Of a DNA stretch of 64,000 nt, positions 35,020 to 46,800 are shown in pieces (positions within the stretch are counted from its first letter, which is position 1; every line of letters begins with the position of its first letter). The position numbers were made by a program, and so were the translations under genes. The notes under the pieces were generated by a model, which was not told the DNA's origin, did not search any database, and worked only from the letters and a program-made list of their open reading frames with translations. The stretch is taken from the NCBI GenBank assembly GCA_014898425.1, contig RCSZ01000001.1, positions 1,736,001 to 1,800,000 of the forward strand, in the 5' to 3' direction. Origin of the DNA: Botryotinia globosa (lineage: Eukaryota > Ascomycota > Leotiomycetes > Helotiales > Sclerotiniaceae).

Positions 35020-35526
35020 ATGAGCAACCCGTCAACAAAACTCCTCGTCGAATTCAAACCCGAATCATCCAAACCCGAATCATCAAAACGATCAACCGAC
35101 GCATCCCAACACAAAGCAATTGAATTCGTCCATTCCGAAAATGCATACCAGCAATGGTTGAATCTCCGGACATCTCTCCTCTTCCATCTCCGCAGCTTAA
35201 CGGATGATGATTCAAGGGCAATCACAAAAGTTCACGTTCTATGGAATGTTCTGCACAGCTATGTAGAAAAGCAAGACTTGCAATGGTCTTCGATTTCTGT
35301 GAAAGCGGATGAGATCTTTGAAACACAAGAATCGGTCGATGGAACTCCGGAACCGGAAGTCAAGCGGAATGAGGAAAGGTGTAAGGATATAGTAATTGTG
35401 TTGGAGTTGATGAGGGTGAGGGATAATTGGGATCGTTTGTGTGTTGAGTACATTGTGAAAGATGCTGGTGGTAAAAAACAGCTATCGGAAGAAGCAAGAC
35501 AATACCAAAAATTCAGGGATTTGTGA
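35020..35526 (+). CDS. Hypothetical protein, 168 aa, helical and charged
   Basis: Single-exon frame from ATG at 35020. It starts MSNPSTKLLVEFKPESSK, with a small internal duplication KPESSKPESSK. The rest is charged and probably helical (NAYQQWLNLRTSLLFHLRSL, then CKDIVIVLELMRVRDNWDRL). There is no signal peptide or membrane helix. It lies in tandem with two other small unknown genes on the same strand, all short and intronless. No family recognised; lineage-specific function is possible. Confidence 0.5.
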   Translation: MSNPSTKLLVEFKPESSKPESSKRSTDASQHKAIEFVHSENAYQQWLNLRTSLLFHLRSLTDDDSRAITKVHVLWNVLHSYVEKQDLQWSSISVKADEIFETQESVDGTPEPEVKRNEERCKDIVIVLELMRVRDNWDRLCVEYIVKDAGGKKQLSEEARQYQKFRDL

Positions 35527-36082
35527 ATAAAGAAGCTTGAAAAATAGGGGAAAGATCTTAAAACGTACGCTAGCGCTGTTCCAAATGAATTTGGGGTCTC
35601 ATTTGACCCGGGAGATGGCAGTATGACTTTGAAGTAAATCAAATACAAGTTACAACCCATCACTGAATCTCTGCCATCTAAAACATGTGTGTTCGAATGG
35701 GACCAGGCCCTTATCTGTGGTAATTGACTCTCGCTTGAGACTTCTATGCATGGCATACAGAATTAAAATGGAGGGTAAAAATGTAGGAAGTGAAATGAGT
35801 CAGGCACGCCAGATGTGTTCTTAGAAACCGATGGCACGAATACATTTCCTCCGAAGTTCAATCTTTCCAACAGCATACCCTAATATGAGCATATTCAGAA
35901 AGAGATTTAAGCTCCCATTCATGTAATCATCAAAACGAGCAGAATGTGGCATGCAAAGAGCTAATGACATCGCGCATATTCCAAGTTGTCAGATATCCGT
36001 GGGCGAACTTGAAACAAAATTCAACGTCAAAGACATTAATTTGCTCTGTTCTTACAAATCCGGATATTAAACCTCGTATTAT
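35527..36082. other. Intergenic, convergent 3' ends
   Basis: Spacer between the small plus-strand gene and the minus-strand MFS gene. A minus-strand ORF (35259-35756) is mostly the antisense of the upstream gene. Nothing else seen. Confidence 0.45.
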
Positions 36083-38075
36083 TCACCTTAACCCCAAAAG
36101 TCCAAGCATATCATGCTTGTGAAAGAACGCCCGATTCCGCTTTCCGAATACATCTAGAGTAATTATCAGTAAGTTTTCTAAAACATCATCATCAAACAAA
36201 ACTTACACATTGGAACACTTAGCAGACAAATGCCAACCTGGATACTTGAAACGATCATAAAAGTATCATAAACGCCATTCTTAACAAGCCACTCGTATCC
36301 ACTCCATGTGAGGCCAAAACTGAAGAAGTTCTTAAATATCAAAAGGCAAGTAAATGCTTCGATGGCGATATCCCCTATATCAATTGTTAAAATCATACAT
36401 ATTAGATTAGGGAAGGGTTAATATAAAAGGGAAAACAAACTGTGCGCATCAACAATATAAAGAGAACTAAACATGTTAGCCAATCTACTCTCCAAAATTT
36501 AAAGTGTGGTAGAACGAGCTCACCTAGCCACAGCTCCGATTACCATTCCCATAACCTCTAAGCCGAAGAAGAAAATTGGCCAAAACCAGCCAAAATCCAC
36601 TGGCCTATGTGCCGTAATCCCAAATCCATAAAGCCCCGCACACCCAAAGATAAACTGTGGAATCACCAACAAGATTCTGAATTCTGGCTCGTATATGCCC
36701 TTGTTCTTTCTCGTCATATATTTGGCACTCCAATCAGAGAGAACACCCGCGACAATGAAACCAAGAATCGCGCCGACGAACGCACCCGTATAGGCATAGC
36801 CGGTTTTAACTTCGTCCCAGAAAAGAGGAGGACCGAGAAAGATTGCCGCAAGAATGATTCCAATGAAGACGGTCCAGCCGATAAGGGCTCCTTGAATGAG
36901 ACAGGCCCAAAAGATTGCTGGTTGAAAAAACAGAGGGAATGGGCGCAAACAAAGTTTCCAGAAACTTTCATCGGAGTACCGACCACTAAATGGCATGAGA
37001 GTGCTCCTGTAATTTGATTTGCCTTTGCCATATGAAATGTGCGTTCTAGGCTTATCATGCGGGGACAAACTACTATTACTATTTGCTGTGACGGTGGTTT
37101 CTGTCGTGTTAGGTGCCCGAAGTACTTGTTCTAATTCATGGCCTGGTTTCATTATAAATTGGTCTATTTCGTCGGTAGATGCTAGATCGGTGTTCAAATG
37201 AAGAGGCCGTACATATGCGGTTTCGGGAACCCAAAAGATCACAAGTGGCAGACAAACTCCAACGAAGATAGCGACAAGGTAGAACGACCACGGCCAACCA
37301 ATTGTATGGGTAATTTTACCAACTAAGATTGGTGTGAAGAAACATCCACCAAATACTGCAAGGTTAGTCAAAGCCATACGTTTACCACGTTCATGAACGA
37401 AATATATGTCGCCAACGGTAGCGGTGACTAAAGCTTCGAAGGGAGCTGTTCCTATCCCTTGGAATATCCTTGCCCAAACCAGACTTGCATAAGATTTGGA
37501 AGCGCCTCCCCAAGCACTTGAGAAAATCAAGATGACCGTCCCCAGAAGGAATTGATGTCTCTTGCCCCATATTCTAGCCGAAGGTATGTAGAAGATCCCA
37601 ACAGCTCCTACACCCATCAGATAGTACCCCGTCAGAATCGCGATCTCTGTAAATGGTAGCTCGAAATGTAATGACAGAGTTAGGGTGTTCGCAGCGAGGA
37701 TGGGCCCCAGACAGGTTGCGAATATCGAAACGACTGAGAGGACAAGAAGGATAACATCGCGCTTCCATAATGGCCAATTCTAGATACCGTCAAAGGAATC
37801 AGTAAGAGACATGTCTTCCCGCGTTGGATAGAAGACTATACCAGTGGATCCCTGGGGTCATCGCTAGGTTGCGGGACGAGAATGATGGGAACGGGACCCG
37901 ATGTATCACACTTCAAGCCGGCAGATGCAGCACTTGCGACTTGGGGTCTTTCGGGGTCGTCAAAATATCGAGTGGTGCCTTGGAACAATCAGTACAAGGT
38001 GGATTTCTGATTGAAGAAACTCGAAGTCCTACCAGGAACATGTTCCATCCTATCCTCTAGAATAAGCATCCCCAT
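36083..38075 (-). CDS. MFS transporter (fungal HOL1/DHA1-like)
   Basis: Six exons on the minus strand (38075-38033, 37978-37842, 37779-36524, 36466-36441, 36374-36207, 36153-36083) join in frame to 566 aa. The N-tail has the usual EHVPGTTRYFDD and DDPRDPLNWPLWKRD before TM1. The body has two blocks of about six helices separated by a long polar loop. Landmarks include YLMGVGAVGIFYIPSARIWG, ARIFQGIGTAPFEAL, VHERGKRMALTN and FWVPETAYVR. Exon 4 is only 26 nt and supplies SLYIVDAH, which fits the family text SxLYIVDAHR. The substrate cannot be told; such carriers move drugs, cations or small metabolites. All phases agree, so the gene appears intact. Confidence 0.86.
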
Positions 38076-39620
38076 CTTTAATAGATAAGGAAGCTCTCTT
38101 GTTCATGAAAGGAAGTCCAGCAACGAAATGATTTGTACTGGTTGGGCTTAGTGATGGGAAGTCCTTCCGTCCTACTCTCGCAATAATTTGGTAACCATTC
38201 CTAGATTCTTTGGTTGTGCTTATGGACAAGAGTGGAATTGGAAATGCGATTGGTGATACGACTATAACTTACCTATCCAATTACTAGGTATTCCAAGGTT
38301 GGGGGTTCATGGGAGATGTTTGGGGCTAGTGCTGTGGCTGTGGCTGTGGCTAAAATGATTATCGGCTAACGAGATCCTAGATACCCGACCTACCTACTGT
38401 ACATACTGTATAGGAGGTACTAGAAGCTTAAAGATAAATTGATATTATGATCACCTGGCTCGAGAATGCTTGCGGGGAACCTTACATGGGGTTGTCATCC
38501 CTACCTAGTAGGTCCTACCTAGTAGGTAGAGGTAGCTAAGTTACTTTCCAGATATTCAGATGGACAAAGAACAAGAAGGAAAAGGGGGAGAAAAAGGATC
38601 TTGTTTGGTAGATAGATATGTAGATAGATAGATATAGTGATAGATAGATAGATAGATATGATGATAGATAGATAGATAGATATAGTGATAGATAGATAGA
38701 TCTATAACCGAGATAAGTATATAGGTAATCAAATAGAAAATCAACATTGCACAAAAACATAACTAATTTTACCGTAAATATCGACAATATTTACCCAACT
38801 TGGCGATTTGAATAGACACTTTCTCGAAGATTTTAGGAGCAACTGTCAAAGCCTCAAAGGGTTTATTTGAAATGAGACCTATCAACTGGACGTGAAAGCT
38901 AATGATTTACTAACTCGTTCCGGGTGCTATTGTAAAACTCAATATTGACTACGAATAGAAAAGACTACCTACCTACAGTACCTACCTACCTACCTAATAC
39001 CTAATATGGAGCTCATTCGAGTCTTGCAATTACCGTCCTCGTCTTATCTTGTTAGCTAGCTACTTATACTTTGCCAAAACTTTATATAAACTTTATATAA
39101 ACTCTATATAAACTTTGAGGGTCGTAAATGAAAAATACGAACCTAGAACCAGGAGATACTGCAATTGAAACTTCAACCGTGATGACCTTCATTTCTTAGT
39201 TTTCCATTCATTCATTCAAAGATAAGAAAAGAAATTAAATAAACTCGCGAATCCTCTGGAGACTGGCTGTGGTTGTCATTTTGAGTTTGTTGTACAAAAA
39301 AAGGTTTTAGCAGGGGGCAGGACCGATGTCAATATTGCTTCCCAGACGCGAACTGCAAGTCCGTGCTAATCGTGAAAAGAGATGGTGTATGGTGGTGGTG
39401 GCTTGCACAAGTTGTACTCTGTAGGTAGGTATGTATGGCTTGATTGTATTTAAACCTGGATGCTACCTCCTCTTTAATAAAGACAGTGAATTTCAGAGTT
39501 CTCTTCAATCATTCATCTATCAGCCCAGTCTGTGCTAATTTACTTTCATTCTGCCAAACCAACTCGATTAATTCGACAACTCACCCATCGAACCATCTAT
39601 CGTCGTCATTCTTCGAAAAC
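38076..39620. promoter_or_regulatory. Divergent intergenic region rich in short tandem repeats
   Basis: 1.5 kb between the MFS and CFEM start codons, which are divergent. It holds a GATA microsatellite, CCTA-type repeats near 38965-38998, TGTGGC repeats near 38335-38350 and three 11-bp units of the AACTTTATATA type at 39078-39110. No ORF is credible: frames over the microsatellite translate to Ile-Tyr-Leu-Ser repeats. Confidence 0.5.
38609..38703 (+). repeat. GATA/TAGA microsatellite, interrupted
   Basis: Imperfect (GATA)n array of roughly 95 bases broken by TATG and TAGTGA interruptions, with three similar blocks suggesting internal duplication. It is likely length-polymorphic. GATA is also the core binding motif of fungal GATA factors, but an array of this kind need not be functional. 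Confidence 0.9.
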
Positions 39621-40321
39621 ATGAAGATTAATTCCGTCGTGATTGCCATCACCTCAGTGCTCGCAGGTTTCACCTCGGCACAGAATGGACTCCCAACCTG
39701 TGCAGTAAGTTTGGATAAGCTTTCCCCCCATCGTTATACCAATCACCTTTATCTCTGGTTCAGCCGTGTGTCAATATGTCGTGCATCATGAAGCCAGCTT
39801 GCTGATATCAATGTTCCATGTAGCAATCGTGTGTTACCCAGTACACGACGGGCTCTCAAATCGCCGGTTGCGCCAATCTCGACATCGCCTGCATTTGCTC
39901 AAACCCTTCATTTCTGAGTGGCATCGCGTGTTGCTTGGCCGACGCTTGTGATGCCGAGGATGAGCAGACTGCAGTTGCTTTTGCCCAAAATCTATGTAGA
40001 ACTTCGGGCGTAACCAATCTGCCCTCAGTAGTCTCGTGCGCTTCGTCCGCTAGCTCGACCTCGTCTGGCGCCGCAAGCAGTGCGACTGGAGCGACAGCCA
40101 CAACAACTTCAGGTTCAACTACAGCTTCGGGGACGGACACAAGTTCATCAACTTCAGGTTCAACTACAGCTTCGGGGACGGGCACAAGTTCATCAAATAC
40201 AGCAACTAAATCCTCCACGTCTGCGTCAGCTACCGCCACAAAGAACGCGGGACTTCAAAATGAAATTGGTGCTGGAGCTGGCTTGCTTGGTGGATTGGCA
40301 GTAATAGTCGGTTTGTTGTAA
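39621..40321 (+). CDS. CFEM-domain GPI-anchored cell-surface protein
   Basis: Two exons, 39621-39704 and 39824-40321, join in phase 0 to 193 aa. Residues 1-20 are a signal peptide. The CFEM cysteine pattern follows: [25 protein letters not shown], then IACCLADAC and AFAQNLC. It includes the Asp between the third and fourth Cys that is linked to haem binding in studied CFEM proteins. One extra Cys (the CC pair) is present. A Ser/Thr-rich stalk contains a duplicated 15-residue unit, and a hydrophobic C-terminus ([15 protein letters not shown]) fits a GPI signal. Such proteins sit at the cell wall or membrane and act in iron/haem uptake, adhesion or virulence. The 119-nt intron is longer than most here. 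Confidence 0.9.
40106..40195 (+). repeat. 45-bp tandem duplication in the CFEM stalk
   Basis: Two nearly identical 45-bp units start ACTTCAGGTTCAACTACAGC at 40106 and 40151 and differ by one seen base (GGAC versus GGGC). They encode two copies of a Ser/Thr/Gly-rich 15-residue unit. Because the unit is a multiple of three it stays in frame, so stalk length could vary between strains. Confidence 0.9.
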
Positions 40322-43300
40322 GGGATTACACAGCATATGACAAAGGGGTGTGGGCGGGATTGCTTCTGATACTGCAATCATGATACGTTGACATACGGGG
40401 TCAAATCTAGGGTTGTGGAGCATGATCCTGTGTTTCTATTAAATAATTGGTACCTGAGACCAAAACACTTGCTTCCCGGAAGACAACTGGGGCTTTTCAG
40501 GGGTAGGAAGAATGCTGCCGAGTTAGTTTACTTCTAGTTTTCCACACATAATACATCATTGCCATGCTTCCAGAAGCTGAATAATTTAATAATGCTCATG
40601 TCAATTCGCAAAAGAAAGAATGATTGTCCCCTCAAGGTTCGCGAAACATGATTACGGATAGGGAAATTTCGCGATCATCTAGATAAATCTCCTATAGATT
40701 TCGGAAACCCCCGCCGCTCTTGCCGAAATTGACATCGAGACTCAAATCTCTTATATAAATAAGTACCTACCTAGCCTAGGTAGGACGGACACTTTCAATG
40801 TTCTCACTTCAAAACCCGGATGTTCGTTGCAACTTGCAATGCTAGGATTAGATTCTTCAACCAGACCGGCGGGTATATAATATCAGTCGTTCGAACGGCT
40901 TCTTTGCCGAAATGACCAGGAACATCATGAGCACATTCATTCCCGGGGATTGAAATGGTTCTAGAGTCTAGACATGGGGAAACAAGCTCGGAGGCTCCTC
41001 GGTTCCGTGATCTTGCATGAAGCATACCTTGTACCGTCCTCGATTGAAGAAATCTGAAAGAGTGAGACGACGATGAGAGGGACGTGTGTGTTTTTGGTAT
41101 AGAGAATGTTAGACGACTTTCGGCATATGATATGCTGATGCTGATACATTCCGTGAATGGAAGAATACTCTACTCTAATACATACATGCATACTGCTTAA
41201 CCGTGGACGGGGGAGAGTAGCCGATATGCCAGCCTTTCCAAACTGTCCGATGATTGCAAAATTTGATCGTACTGGGGTAAGATTGACATGCCACTGTTGT
41301 CAGGTCCCCTGGTTCCCGAATGCGAGCTTGGTATTGGTAGTGCTAGGAGACAGCTGTCCTTGAATCCATTATTCCTTATACATATCAGACGAGAATCCGC
41401 TTTGACCTGTATATAAACCCATTTAAGTGAAGATGGTGTATGTAGTTTCAGCTTGGACCTCTTTTTTTATATATCCAACGGTGAGATGAAGCACCGCAAA
41501 GTACCCAGGTGAGGGCGGTAGGTAGTCAAAGTATCACCGATGAGGTAGGTTATTTAGCTCCTTGGGGTCTTTTTCATGTCCCGTGTAAGGTTATGTATAT
41601 TCAAAATGATCGCATGTGACCTTGAATTGGTTTCGACACTTGCTATTTTTACACTTGAAAAAACCTCGGGAACCATTACAAGTGGACATTTGAGGACATT
41701 TTCTTATCATACATTTACTTCTTCCCTTGGCATTCTTTGAAATCATGTCCCGGTAATGAGTAGCAGGCTAGCAGCAAGACAGCAACCATCCTGTGGCCCA
41801 TGTATGAAATCTGGTTCCACAAGCCCTCCTTAGACTTTTGCAGTTATATCGCCGTCGAGCCGTTTACATGGGTAGATGTGTTCCTTGGGGCTCGGGGTAG
41901 AAATAGATAGGATCCATTAGGGCACAGACTTGCTTGCATTGAGCAAATAATTGCTTTTGCCCTTAGATATCCCGCTTTGAGATTTGATGGTAGCATGATG
42001 TGTGAGATCTGAGTAGATCGTGATCGAAGAGCAAGGTAGAGGATACGCAAATAGGAGGTTTTGGCGAGATAAGATAGGGATGCATGCTTAGATCTAGTGC
42101 AATACAGACGACTTCTGGAATAAATTATCGAATCCACGATTTGATAGGATGATAGGAGGTCCCGTTTGAATAATCCCCGATTTGCAAATTGCAATGCCCT
42201 TGTAGTTCCTTGTAGCCTTGTAGGGTATACGTTTGAGCAGGACTAGATGTCTAGGGATGTCTACTACGAGTCTACGAAAGGATTTTCAGTCATCTAGGGA
42301 AGGATAAAGTGACATTCAGCTAGGTTTGTGGGAGATGAACAACCGCATTACCATATTTGATCATTCTCAATGTATTTTCTCGAGTATTATTGTCGAACAG
42401 ATATCTGTAACGTCAGCCTTTCTAGCCCTTTCAGTCCTTGTAAGATCATAATCTATCTAGGTATTGATGTGTGTGCCGATGGATGTACATATTGACTCTC
42501 GGAAAGGGAAATTGTTTCTTTCGTACAAAATGTCTTTTGCTTTTCATCCACCTCAAAGTTCAAAGCCCCCATACGTAAGATACATATATACATATATACA
42601 TATATACGAACCATCAAATCGTTATTGAGAGTTGATCATTGACATGGTCCCACCAGTATTAGATCCAAGAAATCACGGACCTTGCGCTAACCTACTTTTT
42701 TTTCCCAACGCCATGTCACGGACACACATCTCTCAAGCTGCGACTTTCACTCAAAAATTCCCAAAATGCTTCGCACAACACCGCACCAGTTAATTTATCT
42801 ATCAAACACAACCAAATCTCACACGGGCAGACCCTGTCCTGTTCCCACGTCTCTTAAATCGGATCTTCCCATAGGATCCACACTTCCAACCGCCCCCAAT
42901 GTCCATGAACTATGGATGCCCAGGTGGCAGGTGGTGAGTGCAAAGTTCCCAATACTGCGTTTGATACATACCAGACAGTGGCCTTTCCCAGGCTCATCTG
43001 CCCGGTACCCGGTACGGATGCTTGTTATATCTTTATTTGCCTGTGGATGTTTGGGTACGCGGCGCACCATCCCACCAGGGGTTACGGGTGTGAAGCTTTG
43101 ATTCAAATGGCATACCGAGCCCTCCCCGCTGGCAGCGCATATCATCCGTTCGCATCTGCAACTCTATAGCAGGTATATTGTATCATCAGTCGTTTCTTTT
43201 TCTCGCCTCTTGTCTGTTGAGTTTGTATCCATCTATCTGTACAGGTTACAATATCACAGTTGTACTCAAGATCTAACACCGTCACCGAGTTGTCTCTGCT

Positions 43301-43698
43301 CAGACACCATTTTGACATTGGTGGCTAGAAATTTCCCTTACTTTGCTCATTAATTACCTTTGCGTGACACCTTCATACTTGTTTATATTCTGTTGCTTTT
43401 TCAAACAGTGTTACAGGGAAGGTTCAGGTGATATATCCACATCTATTCTTTTCATTATATTTCAGCCTCAAAAAGTTTCGGCAGTGGATATATAAAGGTA
43501 TGAGACTCTCCCTGACTCGTACTTGTCCGATATCAACTTCCCACTCGCATTTCAACTCGAGCTTCATTGAAGTTATACCTCACGTCACTATTTTCCCCTG
43601 GCCCCACCTAGTAAGTATACTACCTGCCCCTCCAACCCTTTCGCCATACTGACCTATACCTAAGTCTATCCTCAAAATACATCATCCTCTTCAGCACC
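40322..43698. other. 3.4-kb gene-poor gap
   Basis: No supported gene. Overlapping ORFs at 42766-43169 on both strands are shadows of each other. CATATATA repeats lie near 42581-42606. No transposase or tRNA features were noticed. The last 250 bases are probably the leader of the 53-aa gene. Confidence 0.4.
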
Positions 43699-43860
43699 AT
43701 GTGCGAATACACAAGGAACTACTACATCTACACTTCATGTATCGATCCCGGAGCTCACTACTTCTCAACCTCCATCGACGGAAGCAAGGAACGCCAATGT
43801 GCAAAGGGGCCCCATGAACGATACATTGTCGTGCCCGGGCATTGCCCTTTATGCTCATGA
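43699..43860 (+). CDS. Small cysteine protein of 53 aa, CPLC C-terminus
   Basis: ATG at 43699 opens a 53-codon frame. It starts MCEYTRNYYIYTSCIDPGAHY and ends ERYIVVPGHCPLCS. Five cysteines (2, 14, 34, 49, 52), with CxxC at the end, suggest a metal-binding fold or disulfides. No signal peptide is present. The text resembles a short conserved ascomycete family I have seen annotated only as hypothetical; this is recognition from memory, not a search. It is easily missed by annotation pipelines because of its length. Function unknown. Confidence 0.6.
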   Translation: MCEYTRNYYIYTSCIDPGAHYFSTSIDGSKERQCAKGPHERYIVVPGHCPLCS

Positions 43861-46800
43861 ACGCCGACGTCATCACCAATCCTCCGGGGTCTCTATGAAT
43901 CTCTATGAGGTTCCACATATCACATTCGACTTCACGTACCATGATTGACACTTTTATTTCGCGTTTGACCTTGCACTAATACCCCCAACATCACATGGCA
44001 GGATTTTGGATGACTTTCTTCCGAAACAAACTCCGGGCATCAACATAGCGCCTCAGCGAATCGGTGTACTTATTTACTAGGCGAGCTTATTTTGAGCAGG
44101 GTGTTCGGGAAAAGCTATGGGATGGGTTTCATTTTGATTTTGGGGATATATATTTGTCACCGATGGAGTTTTATTGGTCAATTTTGCTTCTCTTGTATCG
44201 TCAACGGCTGGGAAAAAACATGGAAAGAGCAGGATCTCGGGTATTTGTAAAAGCAAGGGACGGAGGAGTATATTTATCGATCAACGGCATGGAAGTTTTA
44301 TTCATTGAGAAGCAAGGGAAAGGCTCGGCTTCGGGTGCATACACAGATACACAATCTCTGATTACAGGCTTCATCCAAGTCTCCATTCATATTCAAATAT
44401 AATTTTTTAACCAATCTACTTTTTCTTTTCCCTCTCGCCTCCAGCTTATTTCCATCTTCGAAAGTCCGAATTTCTGGTGGGCGAGATTTTCTTTTGATAA
44501 TTCCAGTCGAGTACCTTACATTAGTGTCCGCATATGTGGCTGTCTACGAGCCAGTTACACAGCATGATTTCTATTCGAGCCATGAACGCTGCGACGATCC
44601 TCGCCATGCTAAAGCGAAGAGCGGGAGGGTCGAGCCGAATTAAATGTAGAAGATTGATACTCACATGGATAATATCTTTGGGGGTGCAAAAATAAATCAA
44701 CGAGTTCTTAGAAATACGACATATCTTCTTTTAGACATTCCGGCACCGAACACCACCGGCTCTTCAGAGTCTTCACGGTTAGGTTCGTACCTATTGACTG
44801 TTCCTTCTTTTCCAATCAGGGCGATTAAGCTTTGGCAGTCTTCTGGACACAGCTTCTTCTCCGTGGCGTGAACTAGCTTGACATCAAGCTCACAGCCTCC
44901 TCAGTGCTCACATGAAGATTTTTCTTCTCCAAATATGGGGACCCCCTTTGATTTCGTAGGGTAATTGGGGGGACCCACGGGGATTAGATCTGACAAATCG
45001 AAACTTTTAAAGAGAGTTTTTTTGCTTTTTAACTCCCCGATAGTATTGAGGAGGATATTCCCTCAGCTGAAACGTAAATGTGAGGAATGTATGTATGTAA
45101 TATGTATATGTGCACTGTATGTGGTGAGGTAACCGAGTTCTTCAGCCGTGGATTTGGAACGAGGAAGAGGAAGCGGGAGGCTGAAAAGAATGGATGGGGA
45201 GACAGGGGATGGGAGATCCCCCACTTCGATTTTTTGGATGGATGTGGGGGCTTGGCGGATAAATATTTACTAGGTGTGGATATCAACATTACCTAGCCAG
45301 TACGTACGGATGTTCCATTGATTTTCAATCGCGCAAGATATTCTTCCACGTTGCGGCTATGATGTATCTACCGTAAGGTTACTATCGTGGCTTCAACATG
45401 TACAATGCGATCATTGCAATGGAGAGTGTGCACGCACGGGGTTGTACTCGTGCCAGTGCGACTTGTATGAAGATCATTCGAAACGACATATGGGTCTGCA
45501 CCATCTCGAAGTTGTTTGAGAGGTATATTATACATACCTAGGATGTCTTCAAGCGCAATCCTATTAAAGTGCATCATTCTATCACCGATGTGGCTCAATA
45601 GTTGCGTCGGTGATAAGTCGTGGGAAGCTAGAACATTCATTGATGCTTGGTCCCCTTCAAGGCCGTTAAGAACGATGCTTTGTCCACAAACTCTATTCAA
45701 CACTGCTAGGAACTTACGATGATACCGGTACCGAGCCCTTCCAGTCAAGGGCAACGTCTGTGCATCAGCATTTTATCAGAAAAAAAAGCCGACGGGACAA
45801 ATCCTATGGCTTGATCCTGACAGACAAGCTCTTTGCAACAAAAATCAGCTAGAAATGTTCGATTGTTTGCAAAATGGACAATTTCCGAAGCTACCGAAGC
45901 AGGGTTAACGCATTTGCTTCGACATCGGCATATACCAAAGTTATTCTTTGCAGGTAGTATGTAGTCCTTCTAGTTACATACAATCCAGTGATGCCAATCC
46001 GTGTCATCAGATGTTCGAGCCGCATTCAAAACCCTTATGATGATTATCTTCCGGTTTTTGCGTGTCTCGAGGTCTCCTATCTATTCCTATCGCCACAAGC
46101 GAGTAAACGCCGACCGAACCCGTAATTTACGAGTTCAGTCGTAATCTGCCATCTTAGCGTGATGCCAAACGCTTTGAAGTTTGAACAGGTATTAGCGTTG
46201 AACTCAACGAGGCCCACTGGTACCTCGAAACTTTAATCGAACCCCGAAGCCTAGACACGGGATGATACACATTTCAAAGTCCAGCCGTTCGCGACGGTTT
46301 GTTCCATACCGTGACAGTGACAGTGGATTTGTCCCGCAATTGACCCCTCAAATCATCGGTTTCTGATATTGGGTGTACCTTCTCAAAGCGGAACTTGTTC
46401 CGACGCTTTTTATGAAGCTATCTTGGTGTGACTGAAAGTGTACACACGCCGAAATCACCGAAATCAATAAATCTTCAAAAATGTTTCTTTCCGGATGTAG
46501 GTTTTGTTGACGAATCTCTTCTGAGTTTAGGAAAATCTTGACATATATATCAACTGTTAGCGTCTGAACTATTTTGTGCTTGGTTTTAGATGGAAATATG
46601 TATGTATTGAATAATTAAAAAATGAATTTATAGGACGATGTTTGATTCGAATGTGCACATAACTTCGGCCACGCCGAAGCTATCAGTTATGGCCCATGCA
46701 TCAACATCATGTCTCCGCGGATGTATCACTGCTTTTGCGGCCCAAACTATGTCAGTAGACGCTAAGAGAACTTGGTCAGTCCTCTCGTAGACTATCGTTC

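Noticed and set aside
38536..38787. Minus-strand ORF of repeated Ile-Tyr-Leu-Ser
   Set aside because: It is the translation of the GATA microsatellite, not a gene.
45368..45754. 128-codon minus-strand frame
   Set aside because: It lacks an early ATG and any motif, and I could not find flanking exons that join in phase.
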